Shown one piece after another: positions 45,945 through 56,411 of a stretch of DNA of 64,000 nt. The position numbers were made by a program, and so were the translations under genes. The notes beneath the pieces are model-generated. The model did not search any database and was not told where the DNA came from. It worked only from the letters and a program-made list of their open reading frames with translations. The stretch covers positions 124,001 through 188,000 of the forward strand of contig NZ_BIML01000004.1 of assembly GCF_004001065.1 (NCBI RefSeq), given 5' to 3'. Source of the DNA: Paenibacillus xylaniclasticus (GTDB lineage Bacteria; Bacillota; Bacilli; Paenibacillales; Paenibacillaceae). How positions within the stretch are numbered: position 1 is the first letter of the stretch; the number at the start of each line of letters is the position of its first letter.

Positions 45945-47264
45945 TTGTCATCTACACCGAAGGTAACGGTCGTCGGCGCCGGTCTGGCCGGCAGCGAGGC
46001 CGCTTGGCAAATTGCCTCACAAGGAGTACAAGTAACGTTATATGAAATGCGTCCGGTTACGAAAACGCCGGCTCATCATACCGATAAATTCGCTGAGCTT
46101 GTATGCAGCAATAGTCTGCGCGCGAACGGTTTAACGAACGCGGTTGGTGTATTGAAGGAAGAAATGCGAATGCTGAACTCGCTCATTCTAGGCTGTGCGG
46201 ACCGCAATGCGGTGCCAGCAGGCGGAGCGCTTGCGGTCGACCGCGACGGCTTCTCGGGCGAAGTGACGCGTTCGCTTCGTGAACATCCTCTAATTGAGGT
46301 TCGCAATGAGGAGCTGAAGGCGATTCCAGAGGACGGAATAGTCGTAATTGCTACAGGACCGTTGACGGCGCCTTCATTATCGCAGCATATCCGGGATTTG
46401 CTTGGTGAGGAATATTTTTATTTCTATGACGCCGCTGCGCCAATCATCGAGAAGGACTCCATCGATATGAGTAAAGTATATCTGGCCTCCCGCTATGACA
46501 AGGGAGAAGCGGCGTATTTGAACTGTCCGATGACAGAAGAAGAGTTCAATGTCTTCTATGAAGCACTTATTACGGCAGAGAAGGCAGAATTGAAAGAATT
46601 CGAGAAGGAAGTTTATTTCGAAGGCTGCATGCCAATTGAGGTTATTGCATCCCGCGGCAGGCAGACTGTTCTATTCGGACCAATGAAGCCTGTCGGTCTT
46701 ATTAATCCACATACCGGCAAACTGCCATATGCGGTCATTCAGCTGCGTCAGGATAATGCAGCAGGTACGCTCTACAATATGGTTGGCTTTCAAACGCATT
46801 TGAAGTGGGGCGAGCAGAAGCGCGTTTTCTCGTTGATCCCGGGCTTGGAGAATGCAGAATTTGTTCGTTATGGTGTTATGCACCGGAATACATTTATTAA
46901 TTCTCCACGTCTGATGAGACCGACTTACCAGTTCAAAGGCCGTGACACTTTATTCTTCGCCGGTCAAATGACAGGAGTAGAAGGTTACGTTGAATCGGCG
47001 GCCTCAGGTCTCCTAGCTGGAATAAATGCCGGTAGACTGGCGCGCGGGCTGGAACCGCTCGTTTTGCCGCCTGACACGACATTGGGAAGCATGGCGAATT
47101 ATATTACAACCGCGGACTTCAAGCACTTTCAACCGATGAATGCGAATTTTGGGCTATTCCCTCCACTTGAGAAGAGATTGAAGAGCAAGAAGGAGAAGAA
47201 TGACGCGATTGCGAATCGGGCGCTCGCATCGCTTGAGCAATTTAGACGTGAGCAATTATTATAA
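45945..47264 (+). CDS. trmFO: Methylenetetrahydrofolate-tRNA (uracil-5-)-methyltransferase
   Basis: 439 residues from TTG 45945, with AAAGGTAGG eight bases upstream. Makes m5U54 (T) in tRNA with folate and FAD. FAD motif [16 protein letters not shown] at the N-terminus, [20 protein letters not shown] (about residue 51), and [19 protein letters not shown] (about 340). In B. subtilis the recombinase gene codV follows; here a 100-base spacer leads straight to hslV. Confidence 0.96.
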   Translation: MSSTPKVTVVGAGLAGSEAAWQIASQGVQVTLYEMRPVTKTPAHHTDKFAELVCSNSLRANGLTNAVGVLKEEMRMLNSLILGCADRNAVPAGGALAVDRDGFSGEVTRSLREHPLIEVRNEELKAIPEDGIVVIATGPLTAPSLSQHIRDLLGEEYFYFYDAAAPIIEKDSIDMSKVYLASRYDKGEAAYLNCPMTEEEFNVFYEALITAEKAELKEFEKEVYFEGCMPIEVIASRGRQTVLFGPMKPVGLINPHTGKLPYAVIQLRQDNAAGTLYNMVGFQTHLKWGEQKRVFSLIPGLENAEFVRYGVMHRNTFINSPRLMRPTYQFKGRDTLFFAGQMTGVEGYVESAASGLLAGINAGRLARGLEPLVLPPDTTLGSMANYITTADFKHFQPMNANFGLFPPLEKRLKSKKEKNDAIANRALASLEQFRREQLL

Positions 47265-47364
47265 GAACCTTGTAATAGGTTTAACATTGTTAGCATATAA
47301 CGATGGGCGATGGGCAAAAAAACGATCCAATGCTGGCAGTACATCGACATAAGGAGGTTCCCAC

Positions 47365-47907
47365 ATGGAAATGCAGTTTCATGCGACGACGATATGTGCG
47401 GTGCGACATAACGGACAGGGCGCGATAGCCGGCGACGGACAAGTAACGTTCGGCAATAGTATGATTATGAAAGGTACGGCGAAGAAAGTGCGTAGACTGT
47501 ACCGCGGACAAGTCGTAGCGGGATTCGCAGGTTCAGTGGCAGATGCGATTACGTTGTTTGAGAAATTCGAGGGGAAGCTGGAGGAGCATCATGGCAATCT
47601 TCAACGCGCTGCGGTTGAGCTTGCGAAGGAATGGCGCTCCGACCGTGTGCTGCGCAAGCTAGAAGCGATGCTGCTTGTTATGGATGCGACCGGCTTGCTG
47701 CTCATATCGGGTAATGGTGAGATTATAGAGCCGGACGATGATGTACTGGCGATCGGCTCCGGCGGCAGCTTTGCATTGTCAGCAGCAAGAGCGTTGAAGC
47801 AGCATGCACCGCATATGGAAGCGAAAGATATGGCGAGAGCGGCATTAGAGATTGCAGCGGACATTTGCGTCTTTACCAATCGAAGCATTATCGTCGAAGA
47901 AGTATAG
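47365..47907 (+). CDS. hslV: ATP-dependent protease subunit HslV (ClpQ)
   Basis: 180 residues from ATG 47365, with AAGGAGG seven bases upstream. Threonine-protease fold: [54 protein letters not shown]. The catalytic Thr of TTICAV is not next to the initiator Met: seven residues (MEMQFHA) come first. B. subtilis CodW has a similar extension but uses a Ser at position 2, which is Glu here, so removal of the extension would be needed. Works with HslU, encoded next. Confidence 0.95.
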   Translation: MEMQFHATTICAVRHNGQGAIAGDGQVTFGNSMIMKGTAKKVRRLYRGQVVAGFAGSVADAITLFEKFEGKLEEHHGNLQRAAVELAKEWRSDRVLRKLEAMLLVMDATGLLLISGNGEIIEPDDDVLAIGSGGSFALSAARALKQHAPHMEAKDMARAALEIAADICVFTNRSIIVEEV

Positions 47908-47989
47908 CATCGAACTTTATTGTTGAACTCAGAATCGGCAGAGGACAGAATAATTGCTTAACATATTAAGCCAGCGGAGGGATGCCAAT

Positions 47990-49393
47990 ATGGGTAACGA
48001 GTCGATGACACCGCGACAAATTGTCGCAGAGCTGGATAAATATATTGTCGGTCAGAAGCAGGCGAAGCGGTCCGTAGCGATTGCGCTGCGCAATCGTTAT
48101 CGGAGAAGCCGGCTTGCTGAGGAGCTTCGTGATGAGATCGTACCAAAAAATATTTTAATGATCGGACCGACCGGCGTCGGTAAAACAGAAATTGCCCGTC
48201 GGCTTGCCAAGCTTGTACAAGCGCCATTCGTTAAAGTTGAGGCGACAAAATTTACAGAGGTTGGATACGTAGGCCGAGATGTAGAGTCGATGGTGCGGGA
48301 TCTTGTCGAAACGGCAATCCGTATCGTCAAGGCTGAACGTACCGAAAGCGTTCGTGATCGTGCGGAAGTGCTGGCAAATGAACGAATTGTCGCTTTGCTT
48401 GTGCCTTCTCCTCATAAATCTAAACCGCAAAAAAATCCATTTGAAATGCTGTTCGGTGGCGGCCAGCATACGAAGGAGCCGGAGCAAGAGCCGGAGCACG
48501 ATTCTTCAATTGCGGAGAAGCGTAAGGCAGTTAAGGAGAAGCTGGCTGCAGGACTGCTTGAGAATGAGATCATAGAGATTGAAGTCGAGGATACGACGCC
48601 TAGCATGCTCGACATGCTATCCCCGCAGAACGGGGAAGGGCCGGGCGGGATGAATATGCAAGAGCTATTCGGTCAGTTTATGCCCAAGCGGACGAAAAAA
48701 CGTAAGCTGAGAATTAAAGAGGCACGCAAAGCGTTAACGCAAGAGGAAGCGAATAAACTGATCGATATGGATGATGTCATTTCGGAATCGGTGGCACGCG
48801 CAGAGCAGTCGGGTATTATATTTATCGATGAGATTGACAAAATTGCAAGTCCGTCAAGAGGCGCAGGTCCCGATGTTTCACGGGAAGGCGTACAACGTGA
48901 TATTTTACCTATCGTCGAAGGCTCGACGGTCATGACGAAGTATGGTCCAGTCAAAACCGATTACATATTATTCGTAGCTGCGGGTGCATTCCACGTGGCG
49001 AAGCCTTCTGATTTAATTCCAGAACTGCAAGGGCGGTTTCCGATTCGGGTCGAGCTGACGAGCCTCAGTCTGGACGATTTCGTTAGTATTCTGAAAGAGC
49101 CTAAGAATGCGCTGATTAAACAATACGCTGCCCTTCTCCAAACAGAAGGTATCGAAATCGAATTTTCGGATGATGCGATTCGCGAGCTTGCCTCGATTGC
49201 AGCGGAAGTAAATAAGAATACCGAAAACATCGGCGCCAGAAGATTGCATACGATATTGGAGAAGCTGCTCGAGGATCTGTCGTTCGAGGCGCCAGAGCTT
49301 AATTTAGAGCGCATCACGATTACTCCGGAGTATGTCAAGGAGAAGCTGGGCAGCATCGCGCAAAATCGTGATCTAAGCCAGTACATTTTGTAG
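47990..49393 (+). CDS. hslU: ATP-dependent unfoldase subunit HslU (ClpY)
   Basis: 467 residues from ATG 47990, with GGAGGG upstream; an earlier in-frame start at 47954 lacks a site. AAA+ module: [18 protein letters not shown] start, Walker [20 protein letters not shown] (about residue 58), a family I domain (about 110-245), Walker [13 protein letters not shown] (about 272) and sensor 1 later. Ends with the conserved L-terminus (DLSQYIL) that inserts into HslV. Confidence 0.97.
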   Translation: MGNESMTPRQIVAELDKYIVGQKQAKRSVAIALRNRYRRSRLAEELRDEIVPKNILMIGPTGVGKTEIARRLAKLVQAPFVKVEATKFTEVGYVGRDVESMVRDLVETAIRIVKAERTESVRDRAEVLANERIVALLVPSPHKSKPQKNPFEMLFGGGQHTKEPEQEPEHDSSIAEKRKAVKEKLAAGLLENEIIEIEVEDTTPSMLDMLSPQNGEGPGGMNMQELFGQFMPKRTKKRKLRIKEARKALTQEEANKLIDMDDVISESVARAEQSGIIFIDEIDKIASPSRGAGPDVSREGVQRDILPIVEGSTVMTKYGPVKTDYILFVAAGAFHVAKPSDLIPELQGRFPIRVELTSLSLDDFVSILKEPKNALIKQYAALLQTEGIEIEFSDDAIRELASIAAEVNKNTENIGARRLHTILEKLLEDLSFEAPELNLERITITPEYVKEKLGSIAQNRDLSQYIL

Positions 49394-49419
49394 CGGCGTC
49401 GTTTTGGGAGGACATGAGC

Positions 49420-50190
49420 ATGACTTTATTGTCGAAGACAAGAACGCTGAATCGGCTGCTCCAGCGAGCAGCCGGTAAGGCGCTTAACTTCCGAGAGATG
49501 GCGGAAGTGTTAAGCTCGACGATGCAAGGAAATATTTTCGTCGTAAGCCGTAAAGGCAAAATATTGGGCTGTGCGGCAATCGGAGCCTATGAGCACGATC
49601 ATATGCGCACAATGTCAATGGGTGAGATCCGCTTCTCGCCAGAGAGCAACGAGCGGTTTCTGCAGCTGCAGGAGACGGTGACCAATGTAGAGCCGGACCC
49701 CGGCGTGACCGAAGTCTTCCCTCTCCTAACCGGACAACGAACGATGACTGTCGTGCCGATTATGGGCGGCGGGGATCGACTTGGCACCTTGGTGTTGACG
49801 CGTGACGGTCAGATGTTTGACGATGAGGATCTTATTCTAGCAGAGTACGGCTCAACTATCGTCGGCATGGAAATATTGCGTGAACGAGCGGAAGAGGTTG
49901 AGATGGAGGCTAGAAGCCGAGCGGTCGTTGCGGTTGCTGTCGGCTCTCTTTCATTCAGTGAAATGGAAGCCGTTGAGCATATTTTCGAAGAGCTGGATGG
50001 GAAAGAAGGACTGCTTGTTGCATCCAAAATCGCTGATCGAGTTGGTATTACTCGTTCAGTCATTGTTAATGCGCTACGAAAGCTGGAAAGCGCTGGCGTA
50101 ATTGAGACGCGTTCACTTGGAATGAAAGGGACTTACATTAAAATTCTGAATCCGCAGCTGCTTGTAGAATTAAATAAATTAAAAGCATAA
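49420..50190 (+). CDS. codY: GTP-sensing global regulator CodY
   Basis: 256 residues from ATG 49420 (GGGAGG nine bases upstream; the ATG at 49414 is too close). GAF-type domain for branched-chain amino acids ([17 protein letters not shown] ... GFCAAIG-like [12 protein letters not shown]), and a winged helix-turn-helix [20 protein letters not shown] near residue 203. Represses nutrient-uptake, motility and other genes when GTP and Ile/Leu/Val are plentiful. Last gene of the hslVU-codY group. Confidence 0.97.
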   Translation: MTLLSKTRTLNRLLQRAAGKALNFREMAEVLSSTMQGNIFVVSRKGKILGCAAIGAYEHDHMRTMSMGEIRFSPESNERFLQLQETVTNVEPDPGVTEVFPLLTGQRTMTVVPIMGGGDRLGTLVLTRDGQMFDDEDLILAEYGSTIVGMEILRERAEEVEMEARSRAVVAVAVGSLSFSEMEAVEHIFEELDGKEGLLVASKIADRVGITRSVIVNALRKLESAGVIETRSLGMKGTYIKILNPQLLVELNKLKA

Positions 50191-50222
50191 TTATGGTATA
50201 AAGTCGCATACTTATCAGGATT

Positions 50223-50262
50223 AAAGCCCTGTCTTTTTCGGAAAAAGATAGGGCTTTTTTCT
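50223..50262 (+). terminator. Terminator after codY
   Basis: Stem AAAGCCCT-GTCTTTTTC with GAAAAAGAT-AGGGCTTT around a tiny loop, followed by TTTC. Separates codY from the flagellar operon. Confidence 0.88.
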
Positions 50263-50423
50263 TATTGTATATGACATGGAAATTGATGAATATAAACATG
50301 TCGGCAAAACTCGACAGTTAGCCCTCATTTTTTTAACAAAATGATGTCGAATCAAGAAGGAATAAGTCACCATGGGGTTGAATTAATTTAAGAGAACATG
50401 AAGCGAAAGGTGGGGTGCAAAAC

Positions 50424-50834
50424 GTGAAGTTGCTAAACGGTACTGAATTTAAACGACTGGAGACAGCGGTGCAGTCAGCTGAGTTAAGACAACAAGTAAT
50501 TTCGAACAACGTAGCCAACGTCGATACTCCGTATTTTAAGCGATCGGAAGTGCTGTTCGAGGATTTGCTGACCGAAGCAATGAGCAGCGGTGAGACGATT
50601 TCGGGAATTAGAACCCATTCGAGGCATATTCCGATTGGGCAATCAACAGTAAGTATACCTGCCCCTCAAGTCGTATCGGATGAGAGCAGCTCGATGAACA
50701 ACAACGGCAACAACGTGGATATCGAACGTGAAATGTCGCTTCTTGCCAAGAACCAGCTTGTGTACAGCCTTTATATTCAACAGGTTAATCACGATGTGAA
50801 AATGATGAGAACAGCAATCGAAGGGAGGGCGTAA
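50424..50834 (+). CDS. flgB: Flagellar basal-body rod protein FlgB
   Basis: 136 residues from GTG 50424, with AAGGTGGGG eight bases upstream. Proximal rod protein exported by the flagellar type III system. SNNVANVDTPYFKRSEVLFE is the conserved N-terminal rod motif and the end (NNVDIEREMSLLAKNQLVYS) is the C-terminal one. First gene of the fla/che operon; the 160 bases upstream should hold its promoter, but I cannot name one with confidence. Confidence 0.95.
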   Translation: MKLLNGTEFKRLETAVQSAELRQQVISNNVANVDTPYFKRSEVLFEDLLTEAMSSGETISGIRTHSRHIPIGQSTVSIPAPQVVSDESSSMNNNGNNVDIEREMSLLAKNQLVYSLYIQQVNHDVKMMRTAIEGRA

Positions 50835-50836
50835 CG

Positions 50837-51295
50837 ATGAAGCTTAGCGGCGGTTTTGATGCGAACGCATCAGCACTGACAGCTCAGCGGCTGCGAATGG
50901 ATGTAATATCCTCGAATATTGCGAATGCTGAAACGACTCGTGCTAAATATGTGAACGGGGAATTCGTTCCATACTCCCGTAAGATGGTTGTGATGGAACC
51001 GACAAGCTCGAGCTTCTCGGATATTCTGTCTAATAAGCTGAGTGGCAGCAGTAGTCGAACGGCAAGCCCCGGCGTTAAGGTAACTCAAATTGTAGAAGAC
51101 CAAACACCATTCAAGCTTGTATATAACCCGACTCATCCAGATGCGGATGCAGATGGATATGTCAAATTGCCAAATGTCGATATTGCGAAAGAAATGATCG
51201 ACATGATATCGGCATCGCGGGCATACGAGGCAAACGTAACGGCGCTTAACGCATCGAAAGGCATGTTCGCCAAGGCACTTGAGATTGGCCGTTAA
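50837..51295 (+). CDS. flgC: Flagellar basal-body rod protein FlgC
   Basis: 152 residues, starting two bases after flgB. N-terminal LTAQRLRMDVISSNIANAET and C-terminal YVKLPNVDIAKEMIDMISASRAYEAN pair to form the rod helix bundle. Rod protein, exported by the flagellar type III system. Confidence 0.96.
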   Translation: MKLSGGFDANASALTAQRLRMDVISSNIANAETTRAKYVNGEFVPYSRKMVVMEPTSSSFSDILSNKLSGSSSRTASPGVKVTQIVEDQTPFKLVYNPTHPDADADGYVKLPNVDIAKEMIDMISASRAYEANVTALNASKGMFAKALEIGR

Positions 51296-51317
51296 TCATA
51301 ATGGGGGGGTATGAAGC

Positions 51318-51623
51318 TTGATACAAAAAATTTCGTCGATACCAGTGCAACCGATTCAAGTCAATAGTATACAGTCGGCGGGAGAGTATACGCCTTCTGA
51401 GGTGACAAAGTCGTTCGGCGACTTTCTACAGCAAGCAATCGAGAGTGTAGCTGCTCAAGAGCAAGTGGCACATACGACAACCGCGCAGTTCATGGTCGGC
51501 GAAGCCGACGTATCGCAAGTGATGATCGCGTCAGAGCAGGCTCAGTTAAGCCTTCAGCTCACCACTCAGATCCGCAATCGCGTAGTTGAAGCGTATCAAG
51601 AAATTATGCGAATGCAGCTGTAG
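51318..51623 (+). CDS. fliE: Flagellar hook-basal body complex protein FliE
   Basis: 101 residues from TTG 51318, with GGGGGGGT about eight bases upstream. Links the MS ring to the rod. SFGDFLQQAIESVAAQEQVA and DVSQVMIASEQAQLSLQLTTQIRNRVVEAYQEIMRMQL-type end (visible around residues 60-101) are family features. Confidence 0.95.
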   Translation: MIQKISSIPVQPIQVNSIQSAGEYTPSEVTKSFGDFLQQAIESVAAQEQVAHTTTAQFMVGEADVSQVMIASEQAQLSLQLTTQIRNRVVEAYQEIMRMQL

Positions 51624-51666
51624 TCAGACAGGTAGGAACGAGTAGAGCAATAGGTGAGGTGGCACT

Positions 51667-53238
51667 GTGAATGAGACAATCGCCCGGTATCGACAGCGGC
51701 TCACGGAATGGTGGAGTCAAACGGGCAAGAGACAAAAGATTTGGCTAGGTGCAACGGTAGGTTTAGTCCTATTATCAATTGTACTTTTGACGTACATATT
51801 TTCTAGAACGGAATACGAGGTTGCCTTTAAAAATCTGGATGCGACCGATTCCGCTGCGGTTATGAATTACCTAGACAGCAGTGGCATTAGTTATAAGCTG
51901 TCGGCTGATGGACACAGAATTATGGTGCCAAGCGCTGTAGCTTCTAGAGTTAAGATCGATGTCGGTTCGCAAGGACTCGTTCGTAACGGGTCGATCGGTT
52001 TTGAATCCTTCAATGAATCATCCTCGGGATGGGGTACAACAGAGAACGAGTTTAACGTCAAATACCGCAATGCGCTTAACGGTGAAGTGCAGCAATTGCT
52101 GAATAACATGCAAGGCGTTGAGTGGTCGAAAGTGCTCGTAACGCTACCGGAAGAAAGTGTGTTCTCGAATTCGGAAAGCGAGCATGCAACCGCTTCGATT
52201 ACGATCAAATTCGCTAATGGCTACCGACCAACACAAAAAGAAATCGACGGCTACTTTAATCTCGTCAAAACGGCGGTACCGAAGCTCGCAATCGAAGACA
52301 TTACAATCGCAAGTCCTGAAGGCCAATTGTTATCATCGCAGCAAAGTGGCGGAGTTCAAGGTAATGCCGAGTTGGCTGATCTGCAGTTCCAAACTCAGCG
52401 GAAGTATGAGAGCGAACTGAAAAAGAACATCCAGCAATACTTGAGCACCATGATCGGTGAAGGTAACGTGGTCGTGTACATAGCAAGTAATTTGAACTTC
52501 GACAAACAAACATCAGAACAGAACTTGATTAAGCCGCTCGATAATAACAACAATAACGGCGGTTTGGTTAGCACACAGGAGTCGTCGAAAACGACAACGA
52601 ATGGGGATTCGGCAGTAGGCGGCGTTGTGGGGACAGGTGAGACTGATGTACCGGGCTACCAATCAACCAGCGGTACCGGTAACTCTTCCTCTGAAGAGAC
52701 GAACAGCATTCGAAATTATGAATTCAATCGGATTAAGAACATTATTGAGTCTAGTCCTTTCATGATTAAGGACTTGAACATCAGCATTGGTGTCAACAAG
52801 TCGGCGCTGCAAGGCGACGCACAGGAACAAATTACGAATTATGTGAAACAAATTATCCGTACACAACTCGCACAATCCGGTCTTGACGTAACGAGCGACG
52901 CTGTAGTCAGCCAACGGGTTTCGGTGATGGCGAACGATTTTGTCAACGGCACTGCTCCATCGCAAAGCTCCAAATCGAGTACGGCTTGGTTGATCGGCAT
53001 CGGCGCCGCAGTAGTAGCGCTCGCGGCCGGCATCTTTATCGGAGTAGCGCGTAAACGTAAACGGAATGAAGAAATGATGGCAGCTGCAACCGTGGAACCG
53101 GTTCGTGTAGAATTCCCGACCCTCGACCTGGAAAATGTGACGAATGACCATCAAGTACGCAAAAATCTTGAAACGTTGGCCAAACGCAAGCCTGAAGAAT
53201 TCGTTAATCTTCTTCGGACTTGGCTCGTGGATGAATAG
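51667..53238 (+). CDS. fliF: Flagellar M-ring protein FliF
   Basis: 523 residues from GTG 51667, with GAGGTGG upstream. Two transmembrane helices (about residues 24-42 and 437-458) flank a large ring-forming part with YscJ-like folds (EYEVAFKNLDATDSAAV ... LVTLPEESVF). The low-complexity stretch at about 300-350 (N, G, S, T rich) is the usual FliF loop, and the C-terminal end (PEEFVNLLRTWLVDE) binds FliG. Confidence 0.97.
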   Translation: MNETIARYRQRLTEWWSQTGKRQKIWLGATVGLVLLSIVLLTYIFSRTEYEVAFKNLDATDSAAVMNYLDSSGISYKLSADGHRIMVPSAVASRVKIDVGSQGLVRNGSIGFESFNESSSGWGTTENEFNVKYRNALNGEVQQLLNNMQGVEWSKVLVTLPEESVFSNSESEHATASITIKFANGYRPTQKEIDGYFNLVKTAVPKLAIEDITIASPEGQLLSSQQSGGVQGNAELADLQFQTQRKYESELKKNIQQYLSTMIGEGNVVVYIASNLNFDKQTSEQNLIKPLDNNNNNGGLVSTQESSKTTTNGDSAVGGVVGTGETDVPGYQSTSGTGNSSSEETNSIRNYEFNRIKNIIESSPFMIKDLNISIGVNKSALQGDAQEQITNYVKQIIRTQLAQSGLDVTSDAVVSQRVSVMANDFVNGTAPSQSSKSSTAWLIGIGAAVVALAAGIFIGVARKRKRNEEMMAAATVEPVRVEFPTLDLENVTNDHQVRKNLETLAKRKPEEFVNLLRTWLVDE

Positions 53239-53249
53239 AGGGGATCGGC

Positions 53250-54266
53250 ATGGCGAAATCATACGGCGGCGGATTGACCGGCAGGCAAAAAGCAGCCATT
53301 CTGCTCATTACACTCGGTCCGGAAGTGTCGGCTGAAATCTTCAAACAATTACACGAAGATGAAATCGAACAGCTGACGCTTGAGATCGCAAATGTTCGAA
53401 AGGTTGACAGCACAGAACGCGAGCAAATTCTGACCGAGTTCCACCAAATCTGCATGGCGCAGGAGTATATCCAGCAGGGCGGTATCGCTTATGCAAAGGA
53501 TATTTTGGAGAAAGCGCTCGGCGAGCAGAAAGCGCTCGAGGTTATTAACCGGTTAACAGCAACACTGCAGGTCAGACCGTTCGACTTTGCACGCAAAGCG
53601 GAACCGACGCAAATTTTGAACTTTATCCAGAATGAGAATCCACAGACGATAGCGCTTGTACTGTCTTATCTTCAACCTGAGCAAGCTTCTCATATCCTTT
53701 CATCGCTTCCGCAAGAGAAGCAAGCGGAGGTAGCAAGAAGAATTGCGTTAATGGACAGTACATCACCGGAAGTATTGTCGCAAGTGGAACGGGTGCTCGA
53801 ACAGAAGCTGTCTGCAACCGTAACACAGGATTACTCGACAGCAGGCGGCATCGAGTCTATTGTTCACATACTGAACGGTGTTGACCGCGGTACGGAGCGT
53901 ACGATACTCGATGCACTAGAAATTCAAGATCCAGAGCTTGCTGAAGAAATTAAGAAGCGGATGTTTGTCTTCGAGGACATTGTCAACATCGACAATCGTT
54001 CGATTCAACGTATTATCCGCGATCTCGAGACATCGGACCTTCAGCTCGCACTCAAGGTTGCCAGCGAAGAGGTTCGCGAGGCAATCTTCCGCAATATGTC
54101 GAAGCGGATGTCCGAAACGTTCAAAGAAGAAATGGAATATATGGGTCCAGTCAGGCTGCGTGATGTCGAAGAGGCGCAAACTCGCATCGTAGCGACGATT
54201 CGTAGGCTCGAAGAAGCTGGTGAGATCATTATCGCTCGCGGCGGAGGAGATGATATCATTGTCTAA
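53250..54266 (+). CDS. fliG: Flagellar motor switch protein FliG
   Basis: 338 residues. N-terminal FliF-binding part (GLTGRQKAAILLITLGPEVS), middle part with EHPQ-like NENPQTIALVLSYLQPEQAS, and the C-terminal torque domain (VFEDIVNIDNRSIQRIIRDL ... MSKRMSETFKEEM). The charged torque-helix residues are present. Stop overlaps the fliH start. Confidence 0.97.
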   Translation: MAKSYGGGLTGRQKAAILLITLGPEVSAEIFKQLHEDEIEQLTLEIANVRKVDSTEREQILTEFHQICMAQEYIQQGGIAYAKDILEKALGEQKALEVINRLTATLQVRPFDFARKAEPTQILNFIQNENPQTIALVLSYLQPEQASHILSSLPQEKQAEVARRIALMDSTSPEVLSQVERVLEQKLSATVTQDYSTAGGIESIVHILNGVDRGTERTILDALEIQDPELAEEIKKRMFVFEDIVNIDNRSIQRIIRDLETSDLQLALKVASEEVREAIFRNMSKRMSETFKEEMEYMGPVRLRDVEEAQTRIVATIRRLEEAGEIIIARGGGDDIIV

Positions 54267-55098
54267 TTTGATAAAGTCTTCCCATGTTATTTCATTAGAA
54301 GACTTGCGCAAATTGGAATGGATCAACCGGTATGTTCCTCCTAAATCGGATACTGATGAAACTTCACCTGAAGTAGAGAGGCCCGATGCTAGCACAATTT
54401 CACTTCGAGACGAAATTATTCGGGACGCTCAACAGTTCGCGGAGCAGCATATACAGGACGCGGTTACTCAGCATAATGCGATGCTCGAGGATGCAGAGCA
54501 ACAAATTATGCAATGGTGGCAATCACGCCGCGAAGAGGATGAGGCGATCATCCGACGAGCGCAGGATGAAGGGTTCAGCATCGGCTACGATGAAGGTCGT
54601 GCTCAAGCTGTTGGCGAGCTGCAGCAGGAATGGCAGCAGAAGATCGAAGAAGCGCAATCGCTGCTCAGTGAAGCTTATAAGATGCGTGATCAGATCATTC
54701 AAGAAGCCGAGCCTTTCCTAGTCGAACTTAGTATTGCAATCGCAGAGAAGCTGATTGGCCGCCAACTAGAGCTTAATCCGGATATTGCAATCGAAATGAC
54801 CCGTAAGTCGCTCGCGAGAAGACGAGAGCAAGGCGTCATTACATTGTGCGTAGCACCAGAGCATCTTGCCTTCATGCAAGCGGCCCGGGAAGAACTAACC
54901 TTATCCATCGATTCGCAGGCGGAGCTGCACATCCTACCGGATGCAACGGTTCAAGATTTTGGCTGCGTTATTCGTTCCAACTTCGGCAGTATCGATGCTC
55001 GAATCGATACGCAGTTGACGGAAATTAAACGCGAGCTGATGCAGCTAGCGCTGGACAGCGACGAGTGGAGGAACGCTCATGATTCTTCCGAAGCTTAA
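54259..55098 (+). CDS. fliH: Flagellar assembly protein FliH
   Basis: 279 residues from TTG 54259, with GGAGGAG nine bases upstream; the in-frame ATG at 54250 is too close to that site. Long acidic coiled-coil middle (about residues 50-150) then a C-terminal domain (VELSIAIAEKLIGRQLELNP) like the vacuolar ATPase E subunit. Regulates the FliI ATPase of the export apparatus. Overlaps fliG by 8 and fliI by 20 bases. Confidence 0.92.
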   Translation: MSNLIKSSHVISLEDLRKLEWINRYVPPKSDTDETSPEVERPDASTISLRDEIIRDAQQFAEQHIQDAVTQHNAMLEDAEQQIMQWWQSRREEDEAIIRRAQDEGFSIGYDEGRAQAVGELQQEWQQKIEEAQSLLSEAYKMRDQIIQEAEPFLVELSIAIAEKLIGRQLELNPDIAIEMTRKSLARRREQGVITLCVAPEHLAFMQAAREELTLSIDSQAELHILPDATVQDFGCVIRSNFGSIDARIDTQLTEIKRELMQLALDSDEWRNAHDSSEA

Positions 55099-56404
55099 CG
55101 CGCATAAATATATTGAGCATCTGCAGCCGATTGATCCGGTTCGGGTTAACGGCAAAGTTACCCGAGTGATCGGATTGACCGTTGAATCCGAGGGGCCGGA
55201 TGCGAGCATTGGTGACGTATGTCATATCTATCCGACCAAAGGTGCGAAGCCGCTTAAAGCAGAGGTTGTCGGGTTTCGTGATAATAAAGTCATACTCATG
55301 CCGCTTGGCGAGCTGCACTCGATTGGTCCTGGCTGTGATGTAGTTGGAACCGGCAAACCGTTAACTGTGCAGGTCGGCTCGGAATTGCTTGGCAAAGTGT
55401 TAGATGGCCTAGGACAACCGCTTGACGGTTCTTTTATGCCTAGTCGAATGCCTCACAGCTCGACGAACAACACACCAGGCAATCCGCTCGCGAGACCTCG
55501 AGTGAAGGAGCCTTTAAGCATTGGTGTACGTGCCATCGACGGACTGCTAACCGTTGGCCGTGGCCAGCGTGTCGGTATATTTGCTGGCTCCGGCGTCGGC
55601 AAGAGTACGCTGCTTGGTATGATAGCCCGCAACACGTCAGCGGACGTTAACGTAATCGCGTTAATCGGCGAGCGCGGACGCGAGGTTCTCGAATTTATTG
55701 AGAAGGATCTTGGACCTGAAGGTCTAGCCCGATCTGTCGTCATCGTTGCGACATCCGATCAGCCGGCACTTATCCGGATGAAAGGTGCACTGATAGCAAC
55801 GACGATTGCAGAATATTTCCGTGATCGCGGGTTGAACGTCATGCTGATGATGGATTCCGTCACTCGGTATGCGATGGCACTTCGCGAGGTCGGACTTGCC
55901 ATCGGCGAACCACCGGCGACAAGAGGCTATACACCGTCTGTTTTTGCTGCACTGCCCAAACTGCTTGAGCGGGCGGGGACAGGTCAGACCGGATCGATTA
56001 CTGCCTTCTATACTGTTCTAGTTGACGGCGATGATATGAACGAACCGATCGCGGATGCAGTGCGCGGCATATTGGACGGTCATATCGTTCTAAGCAGGGA
56101 ATTAGCTCATCAGGGACATTTTCCAGCGATTGATGTGCTTGCTTCCATCAGCCGTGTGATGAAAGAAATCGTGACGGAAGAACAGCAGGATGCAGCGAAT
56201 ACGCTCAAAAGCTTACTCGCTACATATAGAAGTTCGGAGGACCTTATCAATATTGGGGCGTATCAGTTCGGTTCCAATGAAAAAATTGATAAATCGATCC
56301 AAGCTATTGATGATATTAACGCTTTTACAAGACAGAAGACGAACGAGAAGGTCGGATTGGAAGAAGCACAACAGCTGCTCATTCAACAATTTCTCGGGAG
56401 ATGA
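55079..56404 (+). CDS. fliI: Flagellum-specific ATPase FliI
   Basis: 441 residues. F1-ATPase-beta-like: P-loop GIFAGSGVGKSTLLGMIARN (about residue 163), Walker B LNVMLMMDSVTRYAMALREV (about 250), and EPPATRGYTPSVFAALPKLL (about 275). Powers or primes export of flagellar subunits together with FliH and FliJ. GGAGG lies before ATG 55079. Confidence 0.97.
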   Translation: MILPKLNAHKYIEHLQPIDPVRVNGKVTRVIGLTVESEGPDASIGDVCHIYPTKGAKPLKAEVVGFRDNKVILMPLGELHSIGPGCDVVGTGKPLTVQVGSELLGKVLDGLGQPLDGSFMPSRMPHSSTNNTPGNPLARPRVKEPLSIGVRAIDGLLTVGRGQRVGIFAGSGVGKSTLLGMIARNTSADVNVIALIGERGREVLEFIEKDLGPEGLARSVVIVATSDQPALIRMKGALIATTIAEYFRDRGLNVMLMMDSVTRYAMALREVGLAIGEPPATRGYTPSVFAALPKLLERAGTGQTGSITAFYTVLVDGDDMNEPIADAVRGILDGHIVLSRELAHQGHFPAIDVLASISRVMKEIVTEEQQDAANTLKSLLATYRSSEDLINIGAYQFGSNEKIDKSIQAIDDINAFTRQKTNEKVGLEEAQQLLIQQFLGR

Positions 56405-56411
56405 CTGATAA

